Source: Dactylis glomerata
Lineage: Eukaryota; Streptophyta; Magnoliopsida; Poales; Poaceae
Assembly: GCA_007115705.1 (NCBI GenBank)
Contig: QXEO01001565.1
Location: 1,572,960 to 1,636,959, forward strand
Direction of reading: 5' to 3'
DNA length: 64,000 bases
Part shown: in pieces, positions 1 through 12,000 of the stretch
How positions within the stretch are numbered: position 1 is the first letter of the stretch
Layout of the letters: the number at the start of each line of letters is the position of its first letter
Made by a program: the position numbers and the translations under genes
The notes under the pieces: generated by a model
Seen by the model: only the letters and a program-made list of their open reading frames with translations
Databases searched by the model: none
What the model was told of the DNA's origin: nothing

Positions 1-1045
1 ATGAGTAGTCTTCCTTGGACTATGGGTCCATAGCAGTAGCTAGATGGTTGTCTTCTCCATCATGTGCTTCATGTTTAGATCTCATGAGCTGCCTTACATG
101 ATTGAGATCACCGTTATGTAATTCTACATGTTGTGTTTGTTGGGATCCGATGAATATTGGTGTTATGATTGAGTTGAAGTACTGAATATTATCTTTTGTT
201 ATCTCTATGTTGTTTATGATCTTGCATGCTCTCCGTTGTTAGTAGCTATCTTGGCCGAGTAGTTGCTAGTGACTCCAAGAGGGGGTATTTATGCTCGATA
301 GTGGGTTCATGCCTCTATTTAATCTGGGGGAGTGACAGAAACCTCTAAGGTTGTAGATGTATTGTTGCTACTAGGGGAAAACAACATTCATATGCTCAAG
401 GGCATATGCTTTGTTTACATTACACACTTTTCTTAATGCAATTATCTGTTGTTCGCAACTTAATACTTGTGGAGTTCTCGGATTGATTCACCACAAGTGG
501 ATTATTAGTCATAGATGCAGTTGGATGGCGGTGTATGTATCTTGTTGTAATGCCCAGAGTAAATCTCATAGTGATCCTCTTGACATATGCACGTTGTCTT
601 TATTCTATCAATTGCCCAACTATAATTTGTTTACCCAGCATGTATTATTTTATCTTATGGAGAGACACCACTAGTGAACTATGGACCCCGATCCTATTTC
701 CTTTATATTACTCGCACTATTTACTTTGCTCGCATACTATTATCACTTTCCACTCGATACACTCATTCCTTTGTTTCAAGCAAACCGGTGAGATTGACAA
801 CCTCATCGTAAGTTGGGAACAAAGTATTTGGTTGTGTTGTGTGCAGGTTCCACGTTCCTGCTGGTGCAAAGCTACGCCCTGGACTAGGTGCCATACATAA
901 ATTGTCCGGAGCTGACGCGAAGCTAGCATGCATCAACCTTCTGAAGTTTGGTTCTTTCTCCTACTGGTTCGATAAACCTTGGTTTCATATTGAGGGAAGA
1001 CTTGCTACTGTGCTCATCACACCTTCTCTTGGGGTTTCCAACTGC
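1..1045 (+). mobile_element. LTR/leader remnant of a gypsy-type retrotransposon
   Basis: No cellular gene is visible here. The text resembles the 3' half of an abundant Triticeae LTR and the adjoining leader, with phrases such as gggagtgacagaaacctct (about 336) and gtgagattgacaacctcat (about 787) that I recall from such elements. The resemblance fades near 1045, where the Tat-lineage leader begins. The 5' end lies outside the window and no primer-binding site can be read. Short ORFs in this stretch are in scattered frames and look accidental. The family is not identified, and the right boundary is good to only a few tens of bases. Confidence 0.5.
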
Positions 1046-1164
1046 GCGGTCACCTACAAAACTCCTACATCAACACCACACCACCAGGCATCGGCGACAC
1101 CATCGCCATCAGGTGTTTCCTCTACGATTCCGGCTTCCCCATTGTCCCAGCGGATAACCTTTGG

Positions 1165-2440
1165 GTGCCGGCTAGAGAAAACCTTACTCGATTCACCGTC
1201 GTTCCGATCGGAGACATCCACATCTTCATCGGAGAGACAAACCCTACCCCCGCCACGAAAACTAATTTCCGACAGATCGGTATGGCTGAAACCCCCATAC
1301 GGACCGCTTCGAGTTGGATACGGAGGAGGAATCATCTGATCTGGAACTTTTCAAGTCATCTGGATCATATCTACAAACAGATCCCACCCAACCCGCCCTA
1401 GAGGTTGAAGAAGTGGTGGAAGACCGCTACGAATCCACCATGGGCAACCTGGCATTAGAGACACCGCAATACTGCCTTGTTGCTTTCGTAGGAACCACTT
1501 CGGGATCTGACTCCAATGGAGATGGTAGCCCAGGTGAATCCATCCTAGAGGCACTTAACGAAAGTGGTGAATCGGATGACTGAGATAGCAAAGGCTATGA
1601 TTCTGATGAGTATGATGCCGCCATGAGACAAATCATGGCAGAATTAGCCCAGAAAGAACTAGAAGAGAAGCAAGACGCCGCCAAGCAAGTGTTTGTGACC
1701 AACAAAGGAGATGATGCTGGGCAGCGAGCCGTCGATCTGCCATCTCAGGCAGCCCAGGATGTAGAAGCCGCCAAAGAGCAGGGTAACCCGCCTTTAGCCG
1801 CTGATACCGCCACGGAACAACTACCTGAGATTTAGGGTGGACCTAGGCCTCTCCAACCCGCCATCCCCGAGGTGCATCGCCCAGAAGACTTCACGACCCC
1901 GATGGACAAAATCATCTATGGAACTCTAGGAGATGCAATCACCCCTGACTACATCAGGGATGTGAACGATCTGGAGAAGAAGAGGCGTGAAATCCTGAAA
2001 GAAGCAAAGCGAGTCGAGAAGATGGGCAAAAAGTTGGATGGCGATATTACTCAAGCTCAAGACATGCTCAAGCGCGCAAGGAAAATGGAAGAGAAGTACG
2101 TTACTCTCATCCAACAGCAGATGGAAGAAGGTGGCGACCCACAATTGGCACGAACCTAGAGTTCACCGCGCCAACCGCTGAGACGCTAGCAAGGATGCAC
2201 ATCAAGAATCCACCATACGTGGATAAGAACCGTGATGAGGTTAGGGCCACTCCAATCGAGACTATTGTGGCCCCAAAGGAGCTATTGGAAAATGACCGAA
2301 CCCCGGCAGCTATGGAGACGGCGGTAAAACTAATGATGGAAGCATTGGTGCAGCAGGAGAAGGCTACGCCATCGCGAAGGCTCAAATCTGATGCTGCGAT
2401 GTGACGATCCAGTACCGCCACCAAGAACCAGGGCGATGGC
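1165..2440 (+). pseudogene. Gag N-terminal region, gypsy (Tat lineage)
   Basis: Fragments in changing frames (1314-1583, 1623-1835, 1872-2159, 2195-2404) encode acidic and then strongly charged helical protein. A heptad-like stretch rich in Glu and Lys at 1950-2140 could form a coiled coil. They precede the recognisable capsid region, so I read them as the N-terminal extension of the same gag. There are stops at about 1581, 1833, 2157 and 2402, so no full product is possible. Function is assigned by position only; I do not recognise a named domain in this part. Confidence 0.55.
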
Positions 2441-2653
2441 TATCATGGCACTTGGCCTGATAACAAATCTCACACTAGATCCATAGAGGTCTAAAGGAGA
2501 GAAGCTCGTAACAAGGCCAATGCTATTTCAATATCCTCTGATGATAGGCCACATGGCAAAGGCCATCAGAGAAATCCCTCACCACCTCACAAGGATTACC
2601 CTGCTTATGGAAGATAGCATAAAGACGAAGCTGCTCCCCGCCATAAGACCAAT

Positions 2654-4324
2654 ATGCCACCACCAAAGTATAAGACATTCGAGATCCCTCGGGGAGGAAT
2701 TGTCATACGTGGAAAGGAAGGCAAACAGGGACGAAGCCTTGACAAAGGGAACAAGCTCAACATGACGATGGCATGCATCGCAGCGGCGACAAGGATAAGC
2801 ATCGCTCTTCCTGCCGCCGCGATGACAAAGGGCAAGGCTCCCGCTGCCATGATGATAACTAGAAAGATCCAGCTCCACGTTGAGCAGAGGGAAGCCATCA
2901 AAGTTGCAGAGACCCATCGCAAGACGCCGAGATCAAGAGGCGTGACCCCTCACCATCCCCACCAAGCAGCCCCATGGCGGCGGCGGTGGCGGTGGCGGCC
3001 CAGCCAGGTCACGCATCTCCCGAAAAGATCTGCAGGATCACAAGCCGTACGACGTGCGCACCCACCTAAACGAGATTGCCAAGTCTCAAATAGCCTTCTT
3101 CCTCGGCCCTAAGTGCTTTGGACAATGGATCCGCGATGAGCCCATTCTACATGGGTTCAAGATCGAGAAGAATATCCGCCAGTACAATGGAGTCGACTAC
3201 TTTGACTTGGCTACAAGACTACTTCAACATAGTGCAGTTCGCAAGGGGATCACCCAATGTTGTTGTCCGCTACCTGCCTCTGATGCTATCCGGCACAGCG
3301 TGGCAGTGGATCAACGAATTGGCAGAAAATTCCATCCAAACCTGGTTTGATATGCAGATTGCATTTATTGAAAACTTTGAGGGTACCTACAAGTGACCTC
3401 ACAACATCGGTGACCTCCAACGGTGCCGGCGGGCAGATGACGAGACCTCCTGAACTTTCCTTGCGCGGTGGCTGGACATGAAGAACTCCTGTGAAGGGGT
3501 TACCGACGAATCCGCCATCCTTGCATTCATCGATAGTTTGGAGAGAGGCCAGCTGCTCCGCCATTGCCTATTACGAGAAAGGAACGAGGGAAAACTGACC
3601 CTAAACTCCATGATCACCATCACAAGCAACTACGCGACCGCCGATGACGACGCCCGCGAACCATTGAAGAGTTCCACCATCCAGAATACTGAAAAGCGGA
3701 ATAGCAACAAAAGGAAGAGTCTGCCAAGAGCAGCACACTCCAGACATGGTGGCATCAACCTTCTCCGAAAAGGGCCAAAGTGGACAGCGCGGCCGGGGAT
3801 GCGGTACCAGTAGCGGCCAGCTACAGAGCGCTACAGCTCCCGCTATGGCGCCTGCTGCTCCCGTATCCTATGATGAGTACCGCGACATGCCTTGCTTCGC
3901 CCATCGGGATGCCACGGGAAAGTGCAATCACACCAACTAGAACTGCAAGTTTGTCAATGACATTAAGGCGGACCACGAAGCTGGCTACAAACACACCCGA
4001 CGGCAAAGACCTCGTGGCAAAGGAAAAGCGGACAAGGAAAAGGAGTCCAAGGATGGCAACGATATGGAAGAAGATGCCGCACCCAAGCCCGCTGAAAAGC
4101 CTGAGGCTAGAACCGGTGCGGGCAACCCATACAAAAATCCCAAAAGGGAGCCTTCCACACATTCCTTGGTCCTCCCACGGCTAAGGCGCAGTGAGCCGCC
4201 ATGCGCTCCCTCAAAGCCACCATGCCTAAAATCCGCCAGTTCGTCCGGTAGTCTGAAGTACCGGTGCAATGGAGTTGTGAAGATCACCCATAGCACATCC
4301 CAGATGGATACTACGCCATGGTAG
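2654..4324 (+). pseudogene. Gag capsid and nucleocapsid region, gypsy (Tat lineage)
   Basis: The capsid-like core is at 3118-3813. It shows the plant retrotransposon gag pattern of tryptophan- and leucine-rich helices, including LMLSGTAWQWINEL (about 3280), FIENFEGTYK (about 3365) and AILAFIDSLERGQLLRHCL (about 3515). A basic, proline-rich tail with a Cys/His segment (PCFAHRDATGKCNHTN, about 3890) follows and stands where the nucleocapsid knuckle is expected. Frames change between 3118-3396, 3478-3813, 3746-3940 and 4064-4324, so the gene is dead. The identification rests on the gag-like motifs and on position directly before the protease. Confidence 0.7.
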
Positions 4325-4365
4325 TCAACCCCCTGATCCAAGGCTAAGAGTTATCCAAGTGCCTT

Positions 4366-4919
4366 ATGGATGGCGGAAGCAGCCTGAACATCATGTACGT
4401 GGAAACCTTGACAAAGCTAGGCCTCACCAAGACCCAACTCCGCCATAGTGTCATCACTTTCTATGGAGTGGTTCCTGGTCGCCAAGCTAAGTCCCTAGGG
4501 TCTATCACCCTCAAGGTTGCCTTCGGCGATGAAAACAATTTCCACGAAGAGCCCATAACCTTTGAAGTGGTCCCCTTCAAAAGTACATACCATGTGATTG
4601 CCGCCCCGCCTTCCACAGTTTCCATGCCAGGCTGTGCTACATCTACAACCAGCTAAAGATGCCAGGACCTGATGGTATCATCACCGTTTACGGCAGCTTT
4701 AGGAAGGCAAAGGAGCGCGAGGAGGGAGAAGCTGCCTTCACAGAGGCCGTGTTCTTCGGCGAGGAGTTCAAAGAGATCCATGCCTCCACGGGTCTAGCGG
4801 AGATGCCGACATCCAAGCAGGAAGTTTTCACCTCCCTGCCCACCTTCAAGCCTATAGTTGACACAAAACAGGTGGAATTGTCACTGGCGATGCTGCTAAG
4901 ACCGCCTCAATCGGGATGA
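4366..4919 (+). pseudogene. Retroviral-type aspartic protease region
   Basis: The ORF begins with LMDGGSSLNIMY. The D-G-G-S motif is a variant of the D-S/T-G active site of retroelement aspartic proteases, followed by the usual hydrophobic strand. In autonomous elements this enzyme cleaves the Gag-Pol polyprotein. The frame breaks near 4656 and continues in another frame to 4919 as the linker towards reverse transcriptase. It is broken and not expected to be active. Confidence 0.7.
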
Positions 4920-4929
4920 ATCTGTCCCC

Positions 4930-6300
4930 CAAATAGGAAAGTGCGCTCGTCGAGTTCCTTCGTGAGAATCGGGAGATCTTCGCATGGCAGCCATCTGACA
5001 TGACTGGTGTACCCAGAGAACTCACCGAGCATGCCCTGCAAATAATACCTGGCTCCAAGCCAGTAAGACAAGCAATGAGACGCTTCGGAGACGAAAAACG
5101 CCGCGCCAAAGCAAAGGAAATATCCAAGCTATTCAAAGCAGGCTTCGTCAAAGAGGTAATCCATACCAAGTGGGTGGCAAATCCCATGCTAGTTCCTAAG
5201 AAGAACACAAAGGTTTTGCACATGTGTGTAGATTACTCTGGCCTGAACAAAGAATATCCCAAAGATCCTTTTCCCTTGCCACGCATTGACCAAGTCATTG
5301 ACTCAACGGCGGGATCGAAGCTGCTATGCTTCTTAGATGCCTATTTGGGTTACCACCAGATCAAGATGAAGGAATCCGACTAGCTTGCTACCTCGTTCGT
5401 AACACCTTATGGCACATATTGCTATGTGACAATGCCTTTCGGTTTGTAAAACACATGAGCAACTTACCAGCGCACCATGCAAACGTGCCTGGCGGATCAG
5501 ATTGGTCGCAACATCCACGCATACGTGGACGACATCGCCGTCATGTCCAAGAAGCAGGACGACCTCATAGTGGATTTGCAAGAGACCTTCAGCAAGCTAA
5601 GGAAGTACAATATGATGCTTAACCCCACGAATTGTGTCTTCGGGGTGCCAGCAGGACAACTCCTAGGATTCATCGTCTCCCATCGCGGAATTGAAGTCAA
5701 CCCAGAGAAAATCAAGGCCATCCTTGACATCTCCCGACCTAATGACCTAAAGGACGTGCAGCGACTCACAGGCTGCATGGCAGCAGTGAGCAGGTTCATC
5801 AGTCATCTTGGTGAGAAGGCTTTGCCACTCTACAAGCTGATGAAGAAGTCAGACAAATTTGTCTGGACCAACGAGGTAGACGCTGCGCTAAAGGACCTGA
5901 AGAGAGTGTTATCCACTGCACCAGTCCTAGCAGCTCCCAAAGAACAGGAGCTCGTGTTACTCTACATGGCAGAAATCAATAGGGTCGTCAGCATCATCAT
6001 CATGGTAGAACGCAAGGAAGAAGCAGAGAAGTACGACATACAGAGACCAGTCTACTATGTTAGCGATGTCTTGACGTAGTCCAAGAAGCGCTAACCTCAC
6101 TACTAGAAGTTGGCATTCAAAGTGTTCCTAGCTTCGTGCAAGCTACGACACTACTTCTATGACCATAAGATCACAGTTGTGATCAAGGCTCCACTAAAGG
6201 ACATCATCAACAATAGCGACACGACATGATGAGTTGCAAAGTGGGGCATAGAACTTGCCACCTTTGACATCGACTACAAGCCTTGCACCACCATCAAGTC
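4930..6300 (+). pseudogene. Reverse transcriptase (and first RNase H remnant), gypsy
   Basis: RT fingers and palm are readable from about 5100: VKEVIHTKWVANPMLVPKKN, then CVDYSGLNKEYPKDPFPLP, then the catalytic YVDD (AYVDDIAVMSK, about 5518). The thumb/connection part includes LGFIVSHRGIEVNPEKIKAI (about 5665). A stop at 5381 and a frameshifted piece between 5384 and 5477 disrupt the palm. The region after 6079 also carries stops, so the classical RNase H is only a trace (to about 6300). The YVDD motif itself is preserved although the gene is inactive. Confidence 0.85.
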
Positions 6301-6307
6301 TCAGGCT

Positions 6308-6720
6308 TTGGCGGAATTCATGATGGATTGGAAGGAATTACAGGAGACTACGCCCGTCCCAGAACTAGAGCATTGGGTGATGCACTTTGATGGCTCAAAG
6401 TTGCTACACGGCTCGGGGGCTGGAGTGACACTCAAATCCCCTAAGGGAGATGAGCTAAGCTATGTCCTCCAAATCCACTTCCCCACCACCAACAACATCG
6501 CGGAGTATGAAGCGCTACTGCATAGGCTGCATGTTGCAAAGGAGATCGGCGTACAACACATTATGTGTTGCGGAGACTCTGACCTTGTCGCCCAGTAGGT
6601 GGCAGACACATACAAGGCCCGGAACAAGGTTATGGCAGCTTACAGAGACGAGGTGGATGAGATGGCCAAAAGCTTCCTCAGTTACGACATAAAGCACGTA
6701 TGGTGAGAAGACAACATGGC
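6308..6720 (+). pseudogene. Second (archaeal-type) RNase H domain
   Basis: The segment HFDGSKLLHGSGAGVTLKSP, followed by NNIAEYEALLHRL and GDSDLVAQ, gives the D, E and D residues of an RNase HI-like fold. The spacing is that of the additional RNase H found after the connection domain in Tat-lineage gypsy elements. Stops at about 6598 and 6704 interrupt it. The domain distinguishes this element from the Athila-type element at 40000-50259, which has only one RNase H. Lineage assignment comes from memory of family architecture. Confidence 0.7.
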
Positions 6721-8160
6721 GGCGGACACCCTGTCCAAGCTAGGATCCAGCCGCAAGGCGGTTTTAACAGGCGTATTCCTTGAGCATCTGCACATACCAT
6801 CAGTTAAGATGATGGATCCAAAAAACCCAGAGTTAGCAAGTTCCACCGTTATGGTGGTTTTTCCTAGCAATCTGCCATGGGCAGAACCCTACCTGGAGTA
6901 TCTGACGAACAAGAAACTACCTAAAGACAAAGTCCAGAGAAGGCAGATCGAGCGTAGAGCAAAAGCGTACACCATCATTGATGGCCAGCTCTACAAGCAA
7001 AGTACTTCAAGAGTATTCATGAAATGCATACCCCAAGTGGATGGAATCGAGATACTAAGGGAAATCCATGAAGGCGAATGTGGGCATCATGACGCCGCCA
7101 GATCCCTAGTAGCAAAAGCGTTCCGCCATGAGTTCTACTGGCCTACAGCCAAGACAGATGCATACCAAATTGTGGATCTCTGCCAAGGCTGCCAGATGTA
7201 TTCCAAGCAAACCCACATGCCCGCCACAGCACTGCATACGATCCCTATAACTTGGCCCTTCGCAGTTTGGGGTTGGACATGGTGGGTCCGCTAAAAACAG
7301 CACCTTCGGGATTTACGCACCTATTGGTAGCGGTCGACAAATTCACGAAGTGGGTTGAAGCTAAGCCCATTAGAAAGCTTGATGGCAAAACTGCCCTAAA
7401 GTTTGTCAAGGACATTGTGGTTAGATTTGGTATCCCACATAGCATGATCACCGACAATGGCTCCAACCTGTCTCAAGGAGAAGTTGAAGAATACTACCAT
7501 CACAATGCAATCCGCCTTGACCTTGCATCTATGGCGCATCCACAGTCCAATGGCCAAGTTGAAAGGACCAACGGATTAATTCTGTCAGGGATTAAGCCAT
7601 GCCTAGAAGCACCACTACATCGAGCAGTAGGAGCCTGGGCAGAAGAGTTGCCATCTGTGTTGTGGAGTCTAAGGACTACACCCAACAGATCAATAGGCCT
7701 TACCCCGTTCTTCCTAGTATATGGAGCAGAAGCTATCCTACCAAGTGATGTCCAGTACGATTCTCCGTGAGTAGAGGCCTACACGGAGGAAGATGCAGAG
7801 AAGTCCTGACAACTATCTGTGGACCTGCTCAAAGAGGAAAGAGACCTAGCAACCCAGCGATCCGCCATCTACCAGCAAAATCTCCGCTGCTATCATAGCC
7901 GCCGAGTTTGCAAGCACTCGTTTAAAGAAGGGGACCTAGTGCTACGCCTCAAGCAGCAGAAGTCGCACAAATTATCCCCGCCTTGGGAAGGACCCTTCAT
8001 CATCAGCAAAGCTCTACTGAACGGTTCCTACTACCTCGTTGATATTCGCGAGTTAGATAAGCAACCCAGTAAGAAGCGCAAACGAAGAGACCCTGACGAT
8101 ATCTACAACGAGACAGATCGTCCATGGAACATCGCACAGCTACGTCCTTTCCACGCTTAG
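6716..8160 (+). pseudogene. Integrase, gypsy (Tat lineage)
   Basis: Two overlapping frames (6716-7294 and 7252-7770) plus 7819-8160 encode integrase. The zinc-binding HHCC segment includes EGECGHHDAARSL and a later CQGCQMY pair. The core has the first catalytic Asp in GLDMVGP, the second in ITDNGSN, and the Glu in NGQVERTNG. The C-terminal part (7819-8160) resembles the plant gypsy tail with GDLVLRL and PPWEGPFII. A frameshift near 7270 and stops at 7768 and 7807 break it. An AATAAA is at 8205-8210, 45 bases after the last stop. Confidence 0.85.
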
Positions 8161-8804
8161 CATATATCTAGGCTTTGTAATAGGCACCTCTCTATGATCA
8201 ATGAAATAAAGCATCTGGTTCACTCTTGATTTTTTCTGAGTCTTTTACCTCCTTTATTGTTCATTTAGATCTTATGGAGCCTTTGCACAATTGTGCTCTG
8301 CACTTGTGTCTTTTAAATCTGCCATGGGCAGTCCGCGTAGCATATCTGTGTTTTAATTCCCACCTGATGTTCTTTGTGTGGATTCCCGAGTAGTGACTTT
8401 TTGGCGCCCTAAGCCGCCATCCACTAAGGTTCTGGACGGTTGCTATTAAGTATCGTCACCCTAGCGGATTGTTCATGCAAGGAGCTGCCATCTCACAAAA
8501 AGTCAAGCGCAAAGAGCCAGATGGCGGGTTGCATGGTCCTACGCGTGAAAAAAAATTCTAAGTGTTGTTTTTTCGCATGTTAAACTGCTAAAGTTGCATA
8601 AAAATAGGCCTGACAATTTTTTCGCAAACAAACCACTTCAAGACTTGGTAAAACCTATGCAACTAACAAGTTCAAAAGCATTTCCAATCCGCCATAAGCA
8701 GATTGGGCACATTACAAGCATACACATCCATAAGTTATATTACAGACCCACTCAGGGGCCGAATTGATGCATTGTTTTTTCTCTGCCACATTGCAGATCA
8801 TGGT
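8161..8804 (+). other. Noncoding spacer between integrase and antisense ORF
   Basis: About 640 bases without a supported gene. It holds the AATAAA near 8205, short A/T runs, and text rich in the phrase gccgcca that also recurs around the antisense ORF at 23206-26628. It belongs to the Tat element's 3' untranslated region. Confidence 0.5.
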
Positions 8805-9084
8805 TCAGGGCTCAGCAGCAGCAGAAGTGGCTCCATCGCCGCCATCGGCAGCTCTAGAGATTGACGCGGACACGTGGCTCGGAGACCCAGGTAGAGCATA
8901 CGCTTCATAGTATACGTCCAGCTGAGTGCCTAGGGCACATAGCTGATCGTATCCCAGCACACTCTGCCGGATGGCGACTTCGTCCACCGGCGTTCCATCG
9001 TCGTCGCTCTCTGGCATGCCGGAGGTGACCAAGTCCAAGCTGAGCTCGGGGTAGTGGGCCTTCGCCAACGTCAGTGCAGTTCTT
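8805..9084 (-). pseudogene. C-terminal piece of the antisense ORF, cut off by nested element
   Basis: The minus-strand frame ends in a stop at 8805-8807. It encodes a hydrophilic segment with AKAHYPELSLDLVTSGMP followed by an acidic stretch, and runs upstream to the left edge of the LARD element at 9084. Equivalent text continues in minus orientation beyond 23205, so this is the distal part of the ORF described at 23206-26044. The preserved frame ends within the inserted LTR. Assignment is by position and by recall of similar gypsy antisense ORFs. Confidence 0.6.
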
Positions 9085-12000
9085 TGTAATATCCCAGGAT
9101 TAGAGGTTACAAAATAGAGGCAACAGATGTGTGCATTGCATTTCATGCATAGAAAATCCGGGTAATTTTCGCGCATTTAAATAAAACAGATCAAAGTGAT
9201 TGGAGTTTCACTTGAGTTGGTGGAATTGAAGTAGCTCATCAATTAGAGTGCGATAAACTTCAATATGACCTTTGATACAATCCTTGTTTTGGGTAGTGAT
9301 AGTTACAACAACTAAAAGTGAGTTAAGTGAGGTAAAAACTAAAATGCTTGACACACCATTTTTAGAACCAAATATTTATTCACACCCAGATCATCATGGT
9401 ATTCTTTAAACCCTACTTCTTTCATGCTAAAGAAGCCAACACAAGTCTTATTCTTAAAACATGATCTATTCTATATCCTTATGTCCTAATCTAGTGAGTC
9501 CAAATATGAGTAGTGTAGAGGATAACTCAATGCTAGTTTGATTATTAAATTTGCCTAAACTCTAGGTGAGGTAACTTAAGAACATTAGAGCCATTCCTAT
9601 AAAGGCCAACTAGGAGACTTTAGACCTTACTCAAATTCTAATTAGGACAAGTCATTTGATTTAGGGAGATCACATCATAAACCCTAATTCTGGTCTAGAC
9701 TAGAACTATCCTTAGGAAGTGACCAATACTTAGACTTATGAAGTTATGTAGTGGAGTAGATCCTATTCGAACCATAAAGAGGAGATTATATCCATAATCT
9801 CAGAAGGTTGGTACCACCTAGAATAAATCCTTGAGAAGGAGTTGGTGAGGGAAATAAGATGATCATGTTGAGTACATGACTATACTTGTTGAAGGAAGGT
9901 AATTATGTTAACTATGAAACCTAGTTTGATAAGCATATATCATCTACCATAATATGATTCTAGGAGTTAAGAAAACCTATCTTTGCTAAGGAGGAAGCAT
10001 TCTTATGAAAGCCAAATAAAAATCTTTGGTGAATATAGAAGTTGCTAATAGTAAAAGCCACTTGTTATAGGTGGAGGAGTTCACAAGTCTAAGCCCTAGA
10101 TACCTATTTAGTTTATAGAACCTTTACAACATTGATCACATCTTAGGGGAAAACACTATATTCTTGATGAGTGTAATAACATTCTATCTAATTCCATATC
10201 CTTTTGTCCCTTCATTTGGAGAACTATTTCCAAGCATCTATTGTAATATATGCATCACTTGTGATCATAAGCATAAAAATTATGTTCTAGGAAACATACC
10301 TATAATCATAAAACCCAAACCAATGATTCAGTACATCATTATATAAGTACCCAGGTCTTAATAATATATTCCAAACTCTAAACACATGTTATTCAAATTC
10401 ATATATGTTAAGACCCTATCTAAATTCTAACTACATGCAAACAACAATATGTGGTAATGCAAATATAAGACCCTCTAATACAATACATTGTACCAATAGA
10501 ACATTTGATGTATTTTGTAAAGATTCCCAAGTACAAATTTCCTGCAAAACAAAATAGCAAATTGAGTTAGAAAGGAAATAGAAATAAAAAAGAATGAAAC
10601 AGGAAAAAAAAATAGAAGGAGGCAGCCGGACTACAGCTCACCAGACTGAAGCCCAACTGAGCCAGTCCACCGATCCAGCCCGCGTACCGATTCGTCGTCG
10701 TCTTCCCCGAGCCTCCAAGCAGCTCGGTGGAGCTCCTCCAGTCACTGGATCCGCCGCCGCCTCTCCGACGCTCGAGATGAAGACCGCCGACCCTGGGCGG
10801 CTATAAGAAGCCCTCCGCTGCCAGAGAAACCCTAGAGAACCCCGCATCCCTCTCGCTCTCGCTCTCGGCTCGGTGACTCGAAACCCTAGCACCGGCGAGT
10901 TCCAGCGCCACCGTTGCAGGTATCCCCAAGCCTCGGTGGGCAGCTTCGAAGCTCCGCCATGGTTTTCTCTAGCTCCTCGTCAAGCGAATCGGCCTGAGAA
11001 GCTCTGAACCATCGCCGACGAGCTCGCCTCCCCGACGTCTGGAAGCCGTCGATTCGTTCACCTCCGACCTCCCCATCGACTCCAATCCCCTACGGAGCTC
11101 ACCGGTGAGCTACGGAACCTCTCCAGTGCATCAAATCATCTTGGGTCGATCGCTAGCCCGTGTTGGTGAATCAACCGGAGTTCATCGCCGCGGTAGAGCT
11201 CACCGGAGGTCTCTCCGGTGACCAATAGCCGGTAGCACCGCCACCATTCGGTCCGCTAGGCTACGTCGGTTCCAGCACACCTACTCGCGCATCCTAGATC
11301 GATCTATATCGCCGGCCCGTCGATCACCGGCGGTGAGTCAATGCTCAGTCAACCCATTGGTCCTGGTCATAGCCGACGTGGCAGCTGACTAGGCATAGGC
11401 CCACTCGCCAGCACCTTTGACTCAGTCCACAACGGCGTGGCTGTTGACTAATCCGCAGGCCCACTAGTCAGTGAGTGGAGCTAGGTCTGAACCGGTACAA
11501 AAAGTTCTGCTTGTTAAATAAAAATTCCAGAAAAAGTTTAAATCTTTGCAAATTCATAACTATTTCATTTTTAGTCAGAAAAATATAAATAATATACCGA
11601 AATGTTCAGAAAACATAATCTATCTGTTTAACTTATAATATTGCATACTTGTATGAAATAATTTTGAACCAAATTTAAAAACTTGTTTAAGTAGTATTTG
11701 AACTTTGAATTTAAATCCAACTAAAATAATTTAAACAAAATTTTCAAATACCAAATAAAATGTTGGCAACTTCAATAACTTTTATTTCAATTAATATATT
11801 CCATTATTTCAAAAATGTAAATCCTATACTTTACTATTAGGATTTTAATCCCTAAAATGATTTTTTCTAAAAAACAAATTTAAAATTTAAAATTTGGGAA
11901 AAATCATAAAACTTGAATAAAAAGTATTTCCTAACTCTAATATTACTATTTCAACAATTGTTTCATTAAGAGAAAATCTAAAACCCATTTTAAAATCTTT

